Assembly (NCBI GenBank): GCA_043228905.1
Contig: JBHGNT010000011.1
Location: 10,168,001-10,232,000, forward strand
Origin: Azolla caroliniana
Taxonomy: Eukaryota; Polypodiophyta
Reading direction: 5' to 3'
Length of the DNA: 64,000 nucleotides
Shown here in pieces: positions 1-10,310 of the stretch (its first letter is position 1; every line of letters starts with the position of its first letter). The position numbers and the translations under genes are program-made. The notes under the pieces were generated by a model. It was not told the origin of the DNA and made no database searches. It was given only the letters and a program-made list of their open reading frames with translations.

Positions 1-643
1 GGATATTGGAACGACATATCGTCGTCTGATGTCGGTACACGGGCTGGTGGTGTCGGTGGTCTTTCCTCCTCCTCTGTCAGTATCGGAGATCTGTCCCGCT
101 CCTCTTTCGGTGTTGGAGGCCTCTCCTCTGCCACTTCCGGTGTCAGAGGTCTCTCGTCCTCGACTTCTGGTTCTGGTTCCGGAGTGTGTTCGACTTCTGG
201 CGCCGGAGGTTCCAGCATTATCAATTCTGGTTCCGGTGTCGGCAAAGTATCTGACTCCTCGTCCTCCGACTGTCTGGGGTGTCATTACTGCTGCGGTAGT
301 TCGTCTGCGTGTTATATTCCCCGTCCAGACCCGATTCAAATGCTGAAAATGCTTCGGATTCGCCTTCGCCCGCTGCCAATGCTTGGAGAAGGGATTCCGC
401 TTCCCGAAGACTGCTTAGGCTGCTTCCTTCGTCCGGGTAGTCATTTTGTTGTAAACGAAGTGACTCCTTGGCCACTCTCCGGATCACTTTGGAAAATGAG
501 CGATCCGCTCTGATTTCTTCTGCCGCTTGCTGGAAAGCCTCTCGCTTCCTCAGCCGTTCAGCAAGTCTCCTTGTTCGCTTTGTAACCGGGTCGTTCGTTG
601 GTCGCATCATCCATTCCCGCCGCTGCTCGCTGTGATTGTGCAA
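1..643 (-). pseudogene. Gag N-terminal fragment of gypsy E
   Basis: Structural Gag protein, N-terminal part only. From about 643 to 221 the minus strand is open for 140 codons, rich in Arg and Glu, and aligns closely with the start of Gag in element L (for example REAFQQ..EEIR.DRSFSKVI). Left of 221 the homology continues in another frame through the Pro/Thr/Glu repeat region up to the segment just before the Gag core. Where L has an in-frame TAG (51368-51370), E still has Gln. The true start codon is unclear. Confidence 0.7.
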
Positions 644-665
644 GAATTGTGGTCGCCAAAAACTG

Positions 666-1097
666 TGTTATTCCTTAGGTCCGGACAATGGTCTAACACA
701 GGGTGTCTACGGAAGACACTTCACCAAAGGGGTGTTACAGCGAGAAAACTTAAGACACAACGATTAAGCAGACTTAATTGGTTCCTTAAACAATATGGCA
801 TTAACTTAATACACGCGTAGGATATAACAATTAATATAGAACGGTAATCAATACGTGAAGATAAAACAAGAAGCTTATATTAATTCTCCGTTAAAGTTTT
901 ACATTGTAACCGGGCCTTTTTATAGGTCACCGGTGCTGCATACAAAACGGTGCCAACCGGCACCTGTTCGGAACCCGTCCGAATCCAGATCGGCATACCG
1001 ATTCTGGTCCGTCCGTTCACTACTTAATTATAATATATTCTGAATAACCATTCCCTTTCATATTCTGGTCTTTAACTCTTTTGTCGGCCGGGTAACA
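666..1097 (-). repeat. 5' LTR of gypsy E
   Basis: In element orientation it begins TGTTACCCGGCC and ends TAACA. It aligns with the 458-bp LTRs of element L but is about 432 bp, so it carries small deletions. It includes the same promoter-proximal block as L (TATATAAA in L). The leader after the LTR matches L. Confidence 0.85.
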
Positions 1098-2769
1098 GTG
1101 TGCAGAAAGTCATTGCCATGGCAAATGAAAAACTTCGACGCTCCACCCATGAGAAGAACCTAGTTAGTCGATTTGGCTATAACGACTACATGGCATACCA
1201 CTATGCCTTTATGATGAAGGTGGTATATGTTCATGAACTGGAAAGCTTTGGCAAAGCCGCTAAAGATCCATGATGGATCGAAGCCATGAACAAGGATATG
1301 GATTTTCTCAGTAAGAATGAGACATGGGATCTTGTCCCCCACTTACCTCACAAGAAGGCAATTGGTTGCAGATGGATATACAAGGTGAAGTATAATGTCG
1401 AAGGCTCCGTCAACCGCTACAAAGCTCGTCTCGTAGAGAAAGGTTATGCACAGACACACGGTGTCGACTATGAAGAGGCCTTTACCCTGGTGCCAAAGAT
1501 GACAACTATTTGAACCGTGATTGCATTGGCACCAACAAAAGGGTGTCACCTTTATCGGATTGATGTAAACAATGCCTTTCTGCAAGCCGAATTAGAAGAG
1601 GAGGTATACATGGTCCAACCACTTGACTTCAAATTCAGGAATCATCTTAAAGCAGTTTGCCGACTAAAGACGCCGCTCTACAGCCTTAAGCAAGCACCAC
1701 GTGCTTGGCATTCGAAGATAACACAATATCTTCATGGAATCAGCTTCAGAATACCAAAATCTGACAACTCCCTCTGCGTAAGAAGAGATTCTTGAAGCTC
1801 AATTGTGATCATCCTATATGTGAATGATCTATTCATTGGAGGTGAGCATCTAGTTGACATCAACAAGGTCAAGTCCCTCCTCTCCAGCAAATTCAAGATG
1901 ATGGACAAGAAAGATCTCCACTACTTCCTCGGTATAAAAGTAATTCCACCCTGAACGACATCATGATCTCCCAACGATGCTACATCCTCAACTTGTTATA
2001 CAAGTTCGGGATGATTGAGTGCAAATATGTGGCAACCCCCTTCGATCAAAACCTAAAGCTAGATGTCAATTCTGGCACAGAAGAGTGTGAACCGACTCAC
2101 TATCGTTAGCTAGTTAGAAGCCTAATCTACTTGACCATTACTCGACCTGACCTTAGTTATCCGGTCGGCCTCCTTAGCCAATTCATGCAGACACCTTGCG
2201 AAATACATTTGGATTGTGCTAAGAGAATTCTTAGGTATATAAGTGGGATGATGGATTACGACATCCTCTACAAATCAGCCACACCAATTCAACTCGATGG
2301 GTACACAGATGCCGACTGGGCCAGCTATAGGGCTGATAGACAATCGACCTCAAGATTTGTTTTCTCCCTCGGGAGCGGAGCAATATCGTGTAGTAAAAAG
2401 CAGCCAACCGTTGCACTTTCAAGCACAGAGGTTGAATACAGGGGCGCAGTTGTGGCTGCATGTGAAGCTTAATTGAATCGTAAAAGACCTTGGCATCTCC
2501 ATCAACAATCCAATCTTCATCTAATGCGACAATCTTAGTAGCATCCACTTGGCTCGGAACCTAGTATTCCATGCTCGGACAAAGCACATCGAGGTGCACT
2601 ACCACTTCATCCGGGAACTTGTCATTGTTGGGGATGTCGACCTTCAACATATCAATATCAATCTTCAAACGACTGACATCTTTAGAAAAGCTTTGGGGAC
2701 CGAAAAGCTTCAACAATTTTCGATCGAGCTTGGCCTTTTGACCTCCAACTTGTCGAGCTTGAGGGGGAG
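1098..2769 (+). pseudogene. Decayed Ty1/copia pol fragment F (reverse transcriptase and RNase H)
   Basis: C-terminal half of a copia polyprotein. Reverse transcriptase homology starts near 1110 and reads through 1286-1795 with several in-frame stops (near 1273, at 1511-1513 and near 1795). The catalytic YVDD box is changed to Y-V-N-D at 1816-1827. RNase H follows at about 2131-2700, with GYTDADWA and the substrate-handling motif ALSSTEVEYRG. It ends at a polypurine tract, CTTGAGGGGGAG, at 2758-2769. The 5' half was cut off by insertion of element E at 1097. It cannot encode an active enzyme. Confidence 0.85.
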
Positions 2770-2990
2770 TGATAGTCGAGCCGAAATCATCCGTCAGTTG
2801 ACTCCATCATGACATAGTTGTGCTTGAAGCGGCATGTTGAGATTCAAATTCAACCTAGTCTAATTTGCAAATACAACTTTTGAGAATGTATGAGCACTCA
2901 AAGGTCAAAGGTCACCACTAGTCTCTAACATTAATTATGTGTCATATAATTATATTCTATGACACATAACTAATGAGTTTCCACATTCCC
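2770..2990 (+). repeat. Probable 3' LTR (start) of copia F
   Basis: Begins TGATAG directly after the polypurine tract at 2758-2769, where a copia 3' LTR should start. The far edge is not resolvable because no second LTR copy is visible. It contains the hairpin at 2930-2974. Confidence 0.4.
2930..2974. repeat. Inverted repeat / hairpin
   Basis: Two 17-nt arms (2930-2946 and 2958-2974) around an 11-nt loop; arms read ATTAATTATGTGTCATA and its complement with one mismatch. It lies in non-coding sequence downstream of the copia F polypurine tract. It could be a remnant foldback element or an LTR secondary structure. Confidence 0.6.
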
Positions 2991-3207
2991 TGTTGAAATA
3001 GGATCGTAGATCTACAAACAAAATGCGCTAAAACGTACAGGCGAAAAATGCAAAACAACAAAGTACACAATGATACACACAGTTTTACATGGAAATCCTA
3101 AATTGAGAAAACCACAGGGAACAGAGATCCACTATACAAGAGAATATAGAAAATGGTTACAAATCTTCTCTGATGATCTCAAAGGATAACCCACTTAGGG
3201 TTCTTAG
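2991..3207. other. Non-coding, LTR-like segment
   Basis: No gene is seen. The phrase around 3085-3125 (a lightly diverged 'tggaaa..ctaaattgagaaaaccac') resembles a piece found in some plant copia LTRs, also seen near 43950-43980. This is a loose resemblance only. Confidence 0.3.
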
Positions 3208-3760
3208 CAAGTTAGCTATGGTCATATTCTGAGATAGCTAATTAGCTATTGTGGTAGCTAATTAGCTAATAATAGCTAAGTTAGCTATTACCAGTAGCTA
3301 GTTAGCTATGATCATATTCTGAGGTAGTTAATTAGCTATTGCAGTAACTAATTAGCTTATAATAGTTATGTTTAGTATTGGCAATAATTATTTAGCTATT
3401 ACCAGTAGCTAATTAGTTGTGGTAATATTCTGAGGTAGCTAATTAGCTATGGTCATATTCTGAGATAGCTAATTAGCTATTGTGGTAGCTAACTAGTTGA
3501 TAATAGATAAGTTAGCTATTATCAATCATTATTTAGCTATTACCAATAGCTAGCTAGCTATGGTCATATTCTGAGGTAGCTAATTAGCTATTGTGGTAGC
3601 TAATTAGATATGGTCATATTTTGAGATAGCTAATTAGCTATTCTGGTAGCTAATTAGCCCATAATAACAAAGTTAGCTATTGTCAATCACTATTTAGCTA
3701 TTACCAGTAGCTAGTTAGTTATGATCATATTCTAAGGTAGCTAATTCACTAACTAACTAA
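3208..3760. repeat. AGCTA-rich imperfect minisatellite
   Basis: About 550 bp built from variants of TAGCTAATTAGCTATT plus a spacer containing GTCATATTCTGAG. The spacer recurs at about 3221, 3311, 3422, 3452, 3563, 3613 and 3724, giving intervals of 90, 111, 30, 111, 50 and 111 bp. The recurrent 111-bp interval suggests a higher-order unit with internal deletions. Many subunits are self-complementary around AGCT. Confidence 0.85.
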
Positions 3761-3800
3761 GCTTAAAAATCAAAACAAAAGTTGAGATAAATGTAAATAC

Positions 3801-4478
3801 CTGAGGTACATCGAGAAGATGAATGGGATGCTCCTCGTATTGACTCCTTCGAACACGTTTCTTGCATAAATCCTTCTTGTTGGGTGAAACCCTACTCTCA
3901 TTAGTCCAAAATATGGTGATTATATCCTTGATTTATGATGTTATGGGTGTGATTGGCTTACATCTTGTTGTTAGCTTTAACAAACTTGTTCATTGTATTG
4001 TATACAATTTTTCTACTAACACCAATTACCTTAGATAACACATTGATGTTAAGATCGTCAACATCACTATTAAGTAACATCATTAGACTAGACCTTTTTA
4101 AGACAATATCATCTTCTGACCTGCTCATGGATACAAAACTATTACGAAGATTATTTACTAGTACTGATGTTATGTTTGCATTAAGACCATCACAATCAAC
4201 TAACTCCTTTATCGATGGATCATTTAATATTCCATAAAGTACTACCTTCTTGTCGTCATTGCTGATGTGCTTGGTCTAAACATTGAAATAGTCTACAACC
4301 TTTCTCTCTATGATAGTAGTCTCATTACTTCCATTCTCATTGGTATTCAGACCTATATCGCAACCAATGTTATCCTTACCTTTAGTGAATGTGGCTTGCG
4401 TATCCTTCAACAATTGACAATGTTTCCTTATTTTTCTTCCCAATACTTTCGTATTGCTTGTTGTGTCTTGATAACGTC
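3801..4478 (-). pseudogene. Broken ORF of unknown function, transposase-like features
   Basis: On the minus strand a frame is open from 4275 to 3958 (105 codons). With one stop (4276-4278) it extends upstream to about 4478. It is rich in Asn, Asp and Lys, and near its C-end has a helix-turn-helix-like stretch (VLSKVIGVSRKIVYNTM). About 20 bp further, at 3937-3801, another open minus frame contains FWTNESRVSPNKKDLCKKRV and ends at a GT that could be a splice donor. The second piece reminds me of a cysteine-poor domain in plant and animal DNA-transposon-like proteins, but I cannot name the family. Two stop-free blocks with intron-like edges suggest a decayed multi-exon gene. Confidence 0.35.
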
Positions 4479-4800
4479 ATCCCTATCTTGATAATCCATG
4501 AGGGGTATTGGTAATCACCCTCCTTCCCCTTCCATTTGGCTTGACATATTCATTAGTAAATTTCCACACAAAAAAGGACACGTAGCTAGTTACTAAACCA
4601 CATGCAAACCGTTTATTCATAGGAGCAATCCCACCATTGGTAAGTTTATGTTTGTTGTAGCGAAGTGATAGCTACTCAACCACCATCAGGAACGAGCTAA
4701 GATGACTATGGGCAACACAAATACACAAAATTATTCCGCAATACACAACATTATACACAACAATACACAAGATAATCAACAAACGAAAGAGTTATTGCAA

Positions 4801-5045
4801 TCCAGGACCGAACAATGGCGGTAACGGAGTGTAGAATGGTGGCAATGGAGGAGTGAACTTCGTCGGATCAAACAATGGCAGCAATCTAGGACCGAACAGT
4901 GGTGGCAACTGAGTGTAGAATGGCGGCAATGGAGGAGTGAACTCCGTCGGATTGAGAAGTGGTGGCAAATCCAGGACCGAACAGTGGCGGCAATTGAGTG
5001 TAGAATGGTGACGATGGAGGAGTGAACTCCGTCAAATCGAATTGT
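4801..5045. repeat. Tandem repeat, three copies of about 85 bp
   Basis: Copies begin at 4801, 4885 and 4970, each starting TCCAGGACCGAACA or a close variant and containing GTGTAGAATGG and GGAGGAGTGAAC. Every copy is open on the minus strand, but the resulting peptide is repetitive and looks non-genic. It sits inside the presumed gypsy B LTR. Confidence 0.85.
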
Positions 5046-5399
5046 CATGAATGGGTGGAATGAGGCTAAGTACTAAGAGAGAGCAAGAGCATAAGCAAGA
5101 TCACAAGATTGTCAAGGACAAGTAGACGAGGCTCAATATTAAGAGATAGCGGGAGAGAGAGCATAGACAAGAGAACAAGCAAGAGAGAGGATAGACAAAT
5201 AAACAAGAACTGTATATGCTTTTGTAACTGGTGTTGTTCACCTTGATTGTAATCAAAGTGCACCTCAATATTTATACAAGAATGTGGAGGTATGCATGAA
5301 AGCTAGAAGACTTCTAGCTCTAGGAGGTTCTTGAAAGTTCTAGTGATCAATCTATAATGAAATAAGTTGAGTCTTACACAATACAATAATGTATAGATG

Positions 5400-5470
5400 A
5401 ATGTAGCTCAATTGGTAAAGTTGCCCAATAAGACCAGAAGGTCATGGGTTCAACCCCCACCATTCCATGT
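5400..5470 (+). other. tRNA-gene-like block in gypsy B LTR
   Basis: Contains an A-box-like TAGCTCAATTGG near 5404 and, about 40 bp later, a B-box-like GGTTCAACCCC near 5447. No acceptor stem closes the structure, so this is not a functional tRNA gene. Relative to the retrotransposon it is antisense and sits at the very start of the LTR. Confidence 0.6.
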
Positions 5471-5488
5471 GGCATCCTGTCTATGATA

Positions 5489-6361
5489 TTATCCTCCCTC
5501 TAAGGCCGCCTCCTTGGACCCGCGGCTGGTTTTTGTGGATAACCTTCATTAAATGCTCGAACTATGTCCGGGGCATGCTTGAGATGATGTGTCGGCTCCC
5601 ATGTTGCTCCGGAGATCGGGTACCCTTTCTAGAGGACAAGGTATTGAAGCTAGCGACGGAAGAGACGAGAGTCGAGAATTTGGTCGACCTCATATTCTTC
5701 TCCAGTTGAGATCTAGATTGGTGGTGGAGGAGATGGGTGTCGACTGGAGATTTCAGATATATGGCGAGGTTCTAGAAGGGAGATATGGAATACATTATGA
5801 ATACGAAAGTGGGATGGTAGCTCTAAACGGACAACCATGGAACCAAATTTCTCAATGATTCAGAAAGGGCTTAACTTCTTGTAATCAAGCTTCGAACAAC
5901 GACGAGTGGTGGCAATATTGCGACGGAGAAGCCAAACAAAGTCTCCTACCTCCAACTGGGGAGCATCTAAGCGATGATGGTCAGCTTGCTCCTTGTAGCA
6001 TTCGATAGCGAGGGTGAGCTCCAAAGAAAGATCGTGATGTACATCCTCCAAGAGAGGTGCCCGGTCCTCCGCAGAAGGATTGACAGAGTTAGAGGGAAGC
6101 GAAATGTTGAAGTGGGGGTGGATACCATAGTTGGCGAAAAATGGAGTAACTCCCGTAGATGCATACAGAGAGTTGTTGTAGGTGAACTCGGCAAGTGCGA
6201 GAAGGTCAACCCAGTTGTCTTGTTGGTAGCTAAGAGAGCACCGCAAGTATTGTTCCAAGATTTGGTTAACCCGTTCAGTTTGTCCATCGGTTTGCGGATG
6301 ATAAACGGAAGATAGATTCACAGTACAACCGAAGGTTTGCATAAGGCACCACCAGAAATTG
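5489..6361 (-). pseudogene. Gypsy B integrase C-terminal half and chromodomain
   Basis: The upper part (6361-5863) matches the end of the integrase core, with SSVYHPQTDGQTERVNQ carrying the catalytic Glu, followed by the conserved GDFVWLLRRNI segment. After a stop at 5860-5862 the homology continues on the minus strand to about 5520 as a chromodomain (EVDQILDSRL ... GYPISGATWEPTHHL), with further stops. Chromodomains in this class are thought to guide integration to modified histones. The upstream part of the integrase lies beyond copia A at 17667. Confidence 0.8.
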
Positions 6362-6366
6362 GAAAC

Positions 6367-6700
6367 TGTAAAAGAATACGTTGTGCGGAAGCATATGCGA
6401 AACACGGAGTACACAGTTTGGAGAACTCAAAAAACACAGAGATGGAAATGGAGATGAGAGACAGAGACAGAGAGAGCAGACAACTCAGTTCTATTTCAAA
6501 ATAATGACACTCTGTGTATATACACCATGCTCAGTGCGCACCTTTTATACAAGCCCTGACTATCGAGCTGACACAAGTACTGACAGTACTTGAATGCTCA
6601 TACCGATATGGTCACGTTATGCGTACTATTTTACGCACCGAGTCTACGGACTGGGTTATGCACCGTATTACGCACTCAATGTTGAGCTTGTTACTCAACA
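6367..6700 (-). repeat. 3' LTR of copia A
   Basis: 334 bp; on the plus strand it starts TGTAAAAGAATA and ends ACTCAACA. Compared with the A 5' LTR (about 410 bp) and the D LTRs (426-427 bp) it lacks about 80 bp upstream of the palindrome. The palindrome CAAGTACTGACAGTACTTG is at 6574-6592, and a TATAAAAG box (minus strand) is next to it. Confidence 0.92.
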
Positions 6701-7227
6701 CTCCCCCTCAAGCTCAACTTGAGGTTCCGCCTGCTCCGCCAGATCTACGCTCTGGCTTCTCATGGCTCCACGCATCGCTCGCGCTCCTCGACCCGTTCGA
6801 TTCCGCGCACCTCAACCCTTTCGGTCGGCTTGTCTGCTCACACAGCCCTTCTCAACTTCCTTGTTGTTGCAGTGTTGGTGCCTCTTTTGCTGCCTTCTCT
6901 TCCGCTTAGCCCTTGGTTGATTCAGCGTATCCGAATCAAACATTCAAACCGACTCGGCTTCCTCCGATCGGTTTTCGCTTTCGTCCGAGTTGACTGTCTC
7001 CAACTCATCTTCGGTCTTCAGGCCCCTGACAACATGTCTTAGTCTTGGCCTTATCTCCCCCTATTTCGAGTGTCCTTGGCTCCCTCTTATGCTTACGGCC
7101 CTTGCTTACGGCTTCGGCTTCTTGAGCCGGTTTGAAGTCGAATTCTCCATCCGACTCTACATCACAGCGGAAGTGACCTCCGCTCCTTTCACGATCTTGT
7201 CCCTGTTCTTCCTTTCTCCCCCTGAAG
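6701..7227 (-). pseudogene. 3' module of copia A between two polypurine tracts
   Basis: Lies between a first polypurine tract at 7216-7227 (minus strand CTTCAGGGGGAG) and the LTR-adjacent tract at 6701-6712 (CTTGAGGGGGAG). The reading frame runs on from RNase H into a highly charged stretch (GRKEEQGQDRERS, later GGDKAKTKT) similar to copia D and G. A frameshift and stops break it. Function is unknown. Confidence 0.6.
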
Positions 7228-8790
7228 TTCGTCGTGTCGAGGTGACGCATCCCAAGCTTACCCGAGAAATGTCGTAACTTGTCAAGACCAAGAGGTTTTG
7301 TGAAGATGTCGGCAATCTGCCGATCAGTCGAAACATGCACCAATTCGACTTCTCCTGAAAGGACCCGCTCGCGAGCAAAATGGTAATGCACCTCAATGTG
7401 CTTGGTCCAGGCGTGGAACACGGGGTTTTTCACAAGGTGGATACTACTGAGGTTGTCACAAAAGATCGTCGTCGGATCAGACACCTCTACTTGCAGATCT
7501 CGTAATAGCCGTTTTAGCCAAATGACTTCGCACGTAGCAACAGTCACCCCTCGATACTAGGCATCTGTGCTCGACGGTGCTACTGTCGGCTGCTTCTTGC
7601 TGCTCCATGCGATCGCCGCACTTCCTAGAGAGAATGCGTATCTAGATGTGGATCTACGATCGTGGGCGTTTCCAGCCCAATCGGCATCTGTGTAGCCAAC
7701 CAACTGTTCGGCTACGCCTGCTTGATAAAACAACGCCAAGTCTTTTGTGCCGCTGACATAACACAGTATCCCTTGCATGCACTGAAAGTGTTCGGTCGTA
7801 GGCTATGACATGAATTGACTGATTAAGCCGACCGGGTAGCTAAGATTCGGCCGAGTAATCGTCAAATAGATAAGGCTCCCGACAATCTGTCGGAACCGTG
7901 TTGGGTCGCATGCCTTTCCCGAATCTCGACGAAGCTTTGCGTTTCTATCCAGAGGGGTCGAGATGGGCTTACAGTTTTCCATCCCGAACTTGAAGAGCAT
8001 ATTCAGCACGTAATGACGTTGGCTGATAAATATGCCTTCGAGGGTACGGATCACTTCGATCCCGAGGAAGTAATGAAGGTCTCCGAGATCCTTCATTTCA
8101 AACGATGTTGCAAGCTAAGATTTCATGTGGCGGATTTCGTCAAGGTCGGCACCGGCGATGACTAAATCATCAACGTACAAGAGTAGCCTGACCAGTCCCT
8201 CTTGTCCTTGCCGAACAAATAGAGAAGAGTCTGATTTCGACGGCGCAAACCCCATCCTACACAACTATTGCGTAATCTTTGCGTTCCAAGCTCGTGGGGC
8301 TTGCTTTAGTCCGTATAAGGACTTCTTCAATTGGCAAATTGCCGAGGTGTTTTGTTCGGATAGAAATCCGGGGGGCTGTACCATGTACACATGATCCTCA
8401 AGATCACCTTGCAGGAACGCGTTCTTTACATCCATCTGATGTAAGTGCCACCCCTTCGCCGTGGCTACCGCAAGCAAGACTCGCATGGTAGTCATCTTCG
8501 CGACAGGCGTGAAGGTCTCGTCATAGTCCACACCGTGCTTCTGCGCGTAGCCTTTAGCTACTAAACGGGCCTTGTAGCAGTTGACAAAGCCATCGGTGTT
8601 GTATTTCACCTTATACACTCATCTGCAGCCGATCGGCTTGACACCCTTCGATGCGTCAACCAAGTCCCATGTCTCATTCTATGTTAAGGTGCGCATCTCT
8701 TCCTCCATTGCGGCACGCCAATTTGCGTCCTTCGCCGCTTCTGCGTAGCTCTCCGGCTCACGCACTTCCGCCACTCGCGTCATGTACGCG
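7228..8790 (-). pseudogene. Copia A reverse transcriptase and RNase H
   Basis: RT runs from about 8790 to 7810 with the copia order: [21 protein letters not shown] near 8560, [13 protein letters not shown] near 8430, [11 protein letters not shown] near 8300 and an intact LYVDDLV box near 8170-8190. RNase H follows to about 7240, with GYTDADWAG and the SSIHLVKNPVFHAWTKHIEV block. In-frame stops and at least one frameshift interrupt it, for example near 8264, 7800 and 7557. Confidence 0.88.
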
Positions 8791-8849
8791 TAATGGTGCG
8801 CCATGTACTCATTATACCCGTATGTCTTTACGAGGTTCTTCTAGCGGGT

Positions 8850-10310
8850 GGATCGGCGTAATTCGTGATTACCCAATTTCGGTCAATTTCGACCTCTTCC
8901 ATGGAGGTTCCGTCTCGATTGGCTCGAGGTCAGATTCCCTTCGAATTGACTCGGCACTACCGAAATCGTATTCGGGCTTCTTCTTCTTCCCCTTCTCCTT
9001 GCGCATAAATCGTCTCCTCGGTTCATTACGTGGGGACATCACGGCCGACTCTCCACTACTCGTCGTCTCATCATCTAGTTGGCCATCTTGACCCAACCCC
9101 TCATTCGGCCCACTTAGCCGAAATGAGATCGGACTCTCTCTCAAAGCTCTGACATCCTCATCATGCGGAGGCTTTTCAGCCTCGCTAACTTCTTCCTCAG
9201 AATTCGGATTGGAGGTGAGGTCCGAAATCAGAGGAAAGTACCAGGATGCGGACTCGTCAAACACAGCGTCGCGGCTTACACGCGCTTGTTTGGTGCATGG
9301 GTTATAACACTTATAACCCTTCTGCTCGTCCGAATAGCCGGCCAAGATACACTTCTCGGCTTTCGCGTCCAGCTTCTTCCTTTTTTCCTTCGGCACGTGC
9401 ACATACGCGATGCTGCCGAAAATCCTCAAGTGTGCCAAGTTCGGCTTCTTCCCGAAATACAGCTCATGTGGCGACACTCCTCCATTAACAGAAGTCTGAT
9501 TCTGCAAGTACACAGTCGTCCTCACGGCTTCGGCCCAATAAAATTTCAGCATACGTTGTCTTCAAGCATTGCCCTGGCCGCTTCTTCAATTGTCTAATTC
9601 TTCCGCTTAGTTACGCCGTTCTGCTCCGGCGTATATCTACACGAGAATTCGCGTCGAATTCCCTCCTTCCATAGATAACAAGTGAACTGGTCGGAGAAGT
9701 ATTCCTTCCCGCCATCGGACCGTAGAAATTTGATCTTGCGCCCAGTTTCCCTTTCCGCGAGGCCCTTCACCTCCAAGAAACATGTGAATACTTCGCTCTT
9801 CTTCGCAATCCTGCATGCCCACGTGTGCTCAGTGAAGTCATCGATGAAGGTTACAAAGTAACAGCTTCCACCGAAGGTCACGTTCTGTGTCGAACCCCAC
9901 ACATCCGAATGGATCAAATCCAACGGACTTCGACTACGATTACGCTCATTGGGGAATGGAAGTCGGTGTTGTTTTCCCATCTAACAGGCTTCGCACACTT
10001 GGGCATTACGGCCCCAAATTTTTGGCAATCTGAAAACGATGTTCTTCGTCTACATCTCACGAAGCCGCAGGAAATTTTCGTGGCCGAACTGCCTGTGCCA
10101 CAGGTCGATATCCGACTCGACCCTTTGTCCTTTCGCGTACAATGCAGTTCTGGCTTGATTAGTGTCGAGGATAAACATCCTCCCTTCACGGCGCCCTTGC
10201 GCGATCACTTTGCCTTCCTCTTCGATGAAGCAGCGGAGATGCGTGAATCGAACTTGCATACCTTGGTCGACGATCTGTCCGACTGACACAAGGTTCTTTG
10301 TTATTGTCGG
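8850..10310 (-). pseudogene. Copia A integrase
   Basis: Catalyses insertion of element cDNA in active relatives. The zinc-binding His/Cys region (WHRQFGHENF) is near 10090-10070. The core has LDLIHSDVWG (first Asp) near 9915 and LRSDGGKEYF (second Asp) near 9715. The catalytic Glu motif reads QNGVTKRKN near 9600 instead of the usual NGVAERKN, so Glu is replaced by Lys. The variable C-terminal part (PNLAHLRIFGS ... YKCYNP) runs to about 8870 and ends in a charged linker. Confidence 0.87.

Larger units (their letters stand above)
1..1097 (-). mobile_element. Ty3/gypsy retrotransposon E, 5' end only (runs off window)
   Basis: Minus-strand element whose 5' LTR (666-1097), leader and Gag N-terminus are in the window; the rest lies left of base 1. 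LTR, leader and Gag all match element L at 50630-51760, so E and L are two copies of one family. The right LTR edge abuts a copia pol fragment (F), which E seems to have entered. The target duplication cannot be checked because the other end is missing. Confidence 0.85.
4655..5488 (-). repeat. Probable 3' LTR of gypsy B
   Basis: Lies just downstream of the B chromodomain frame, after a polypurine stretch (AGAGGGAGGAT on the minus strand, about 5489-5500). By alignment to the gypsy C LTR it starts near TATCATAG (5488) and runs leftward. It holds a tRNA-like block, AT-rich sequence and three 85-bp repeats. The left edge (about 4655, TGTAGCG) is a guess because no 5' LTR of B survives. Confidence 0.45.

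Noticed and set aside
3208-3760. CRISPR-like array
   Set aside because: Repeats are self-similar throughout with no unique spacers, the period varies, and the context is a plant nuclear genome.
5400-5470. Functional tRNA gene
   Set aside because: A- and B-box-like sequences are present, but no acceptor or anticodon stem can be paired. Similar blocks recur at the same LTR position in other elements.
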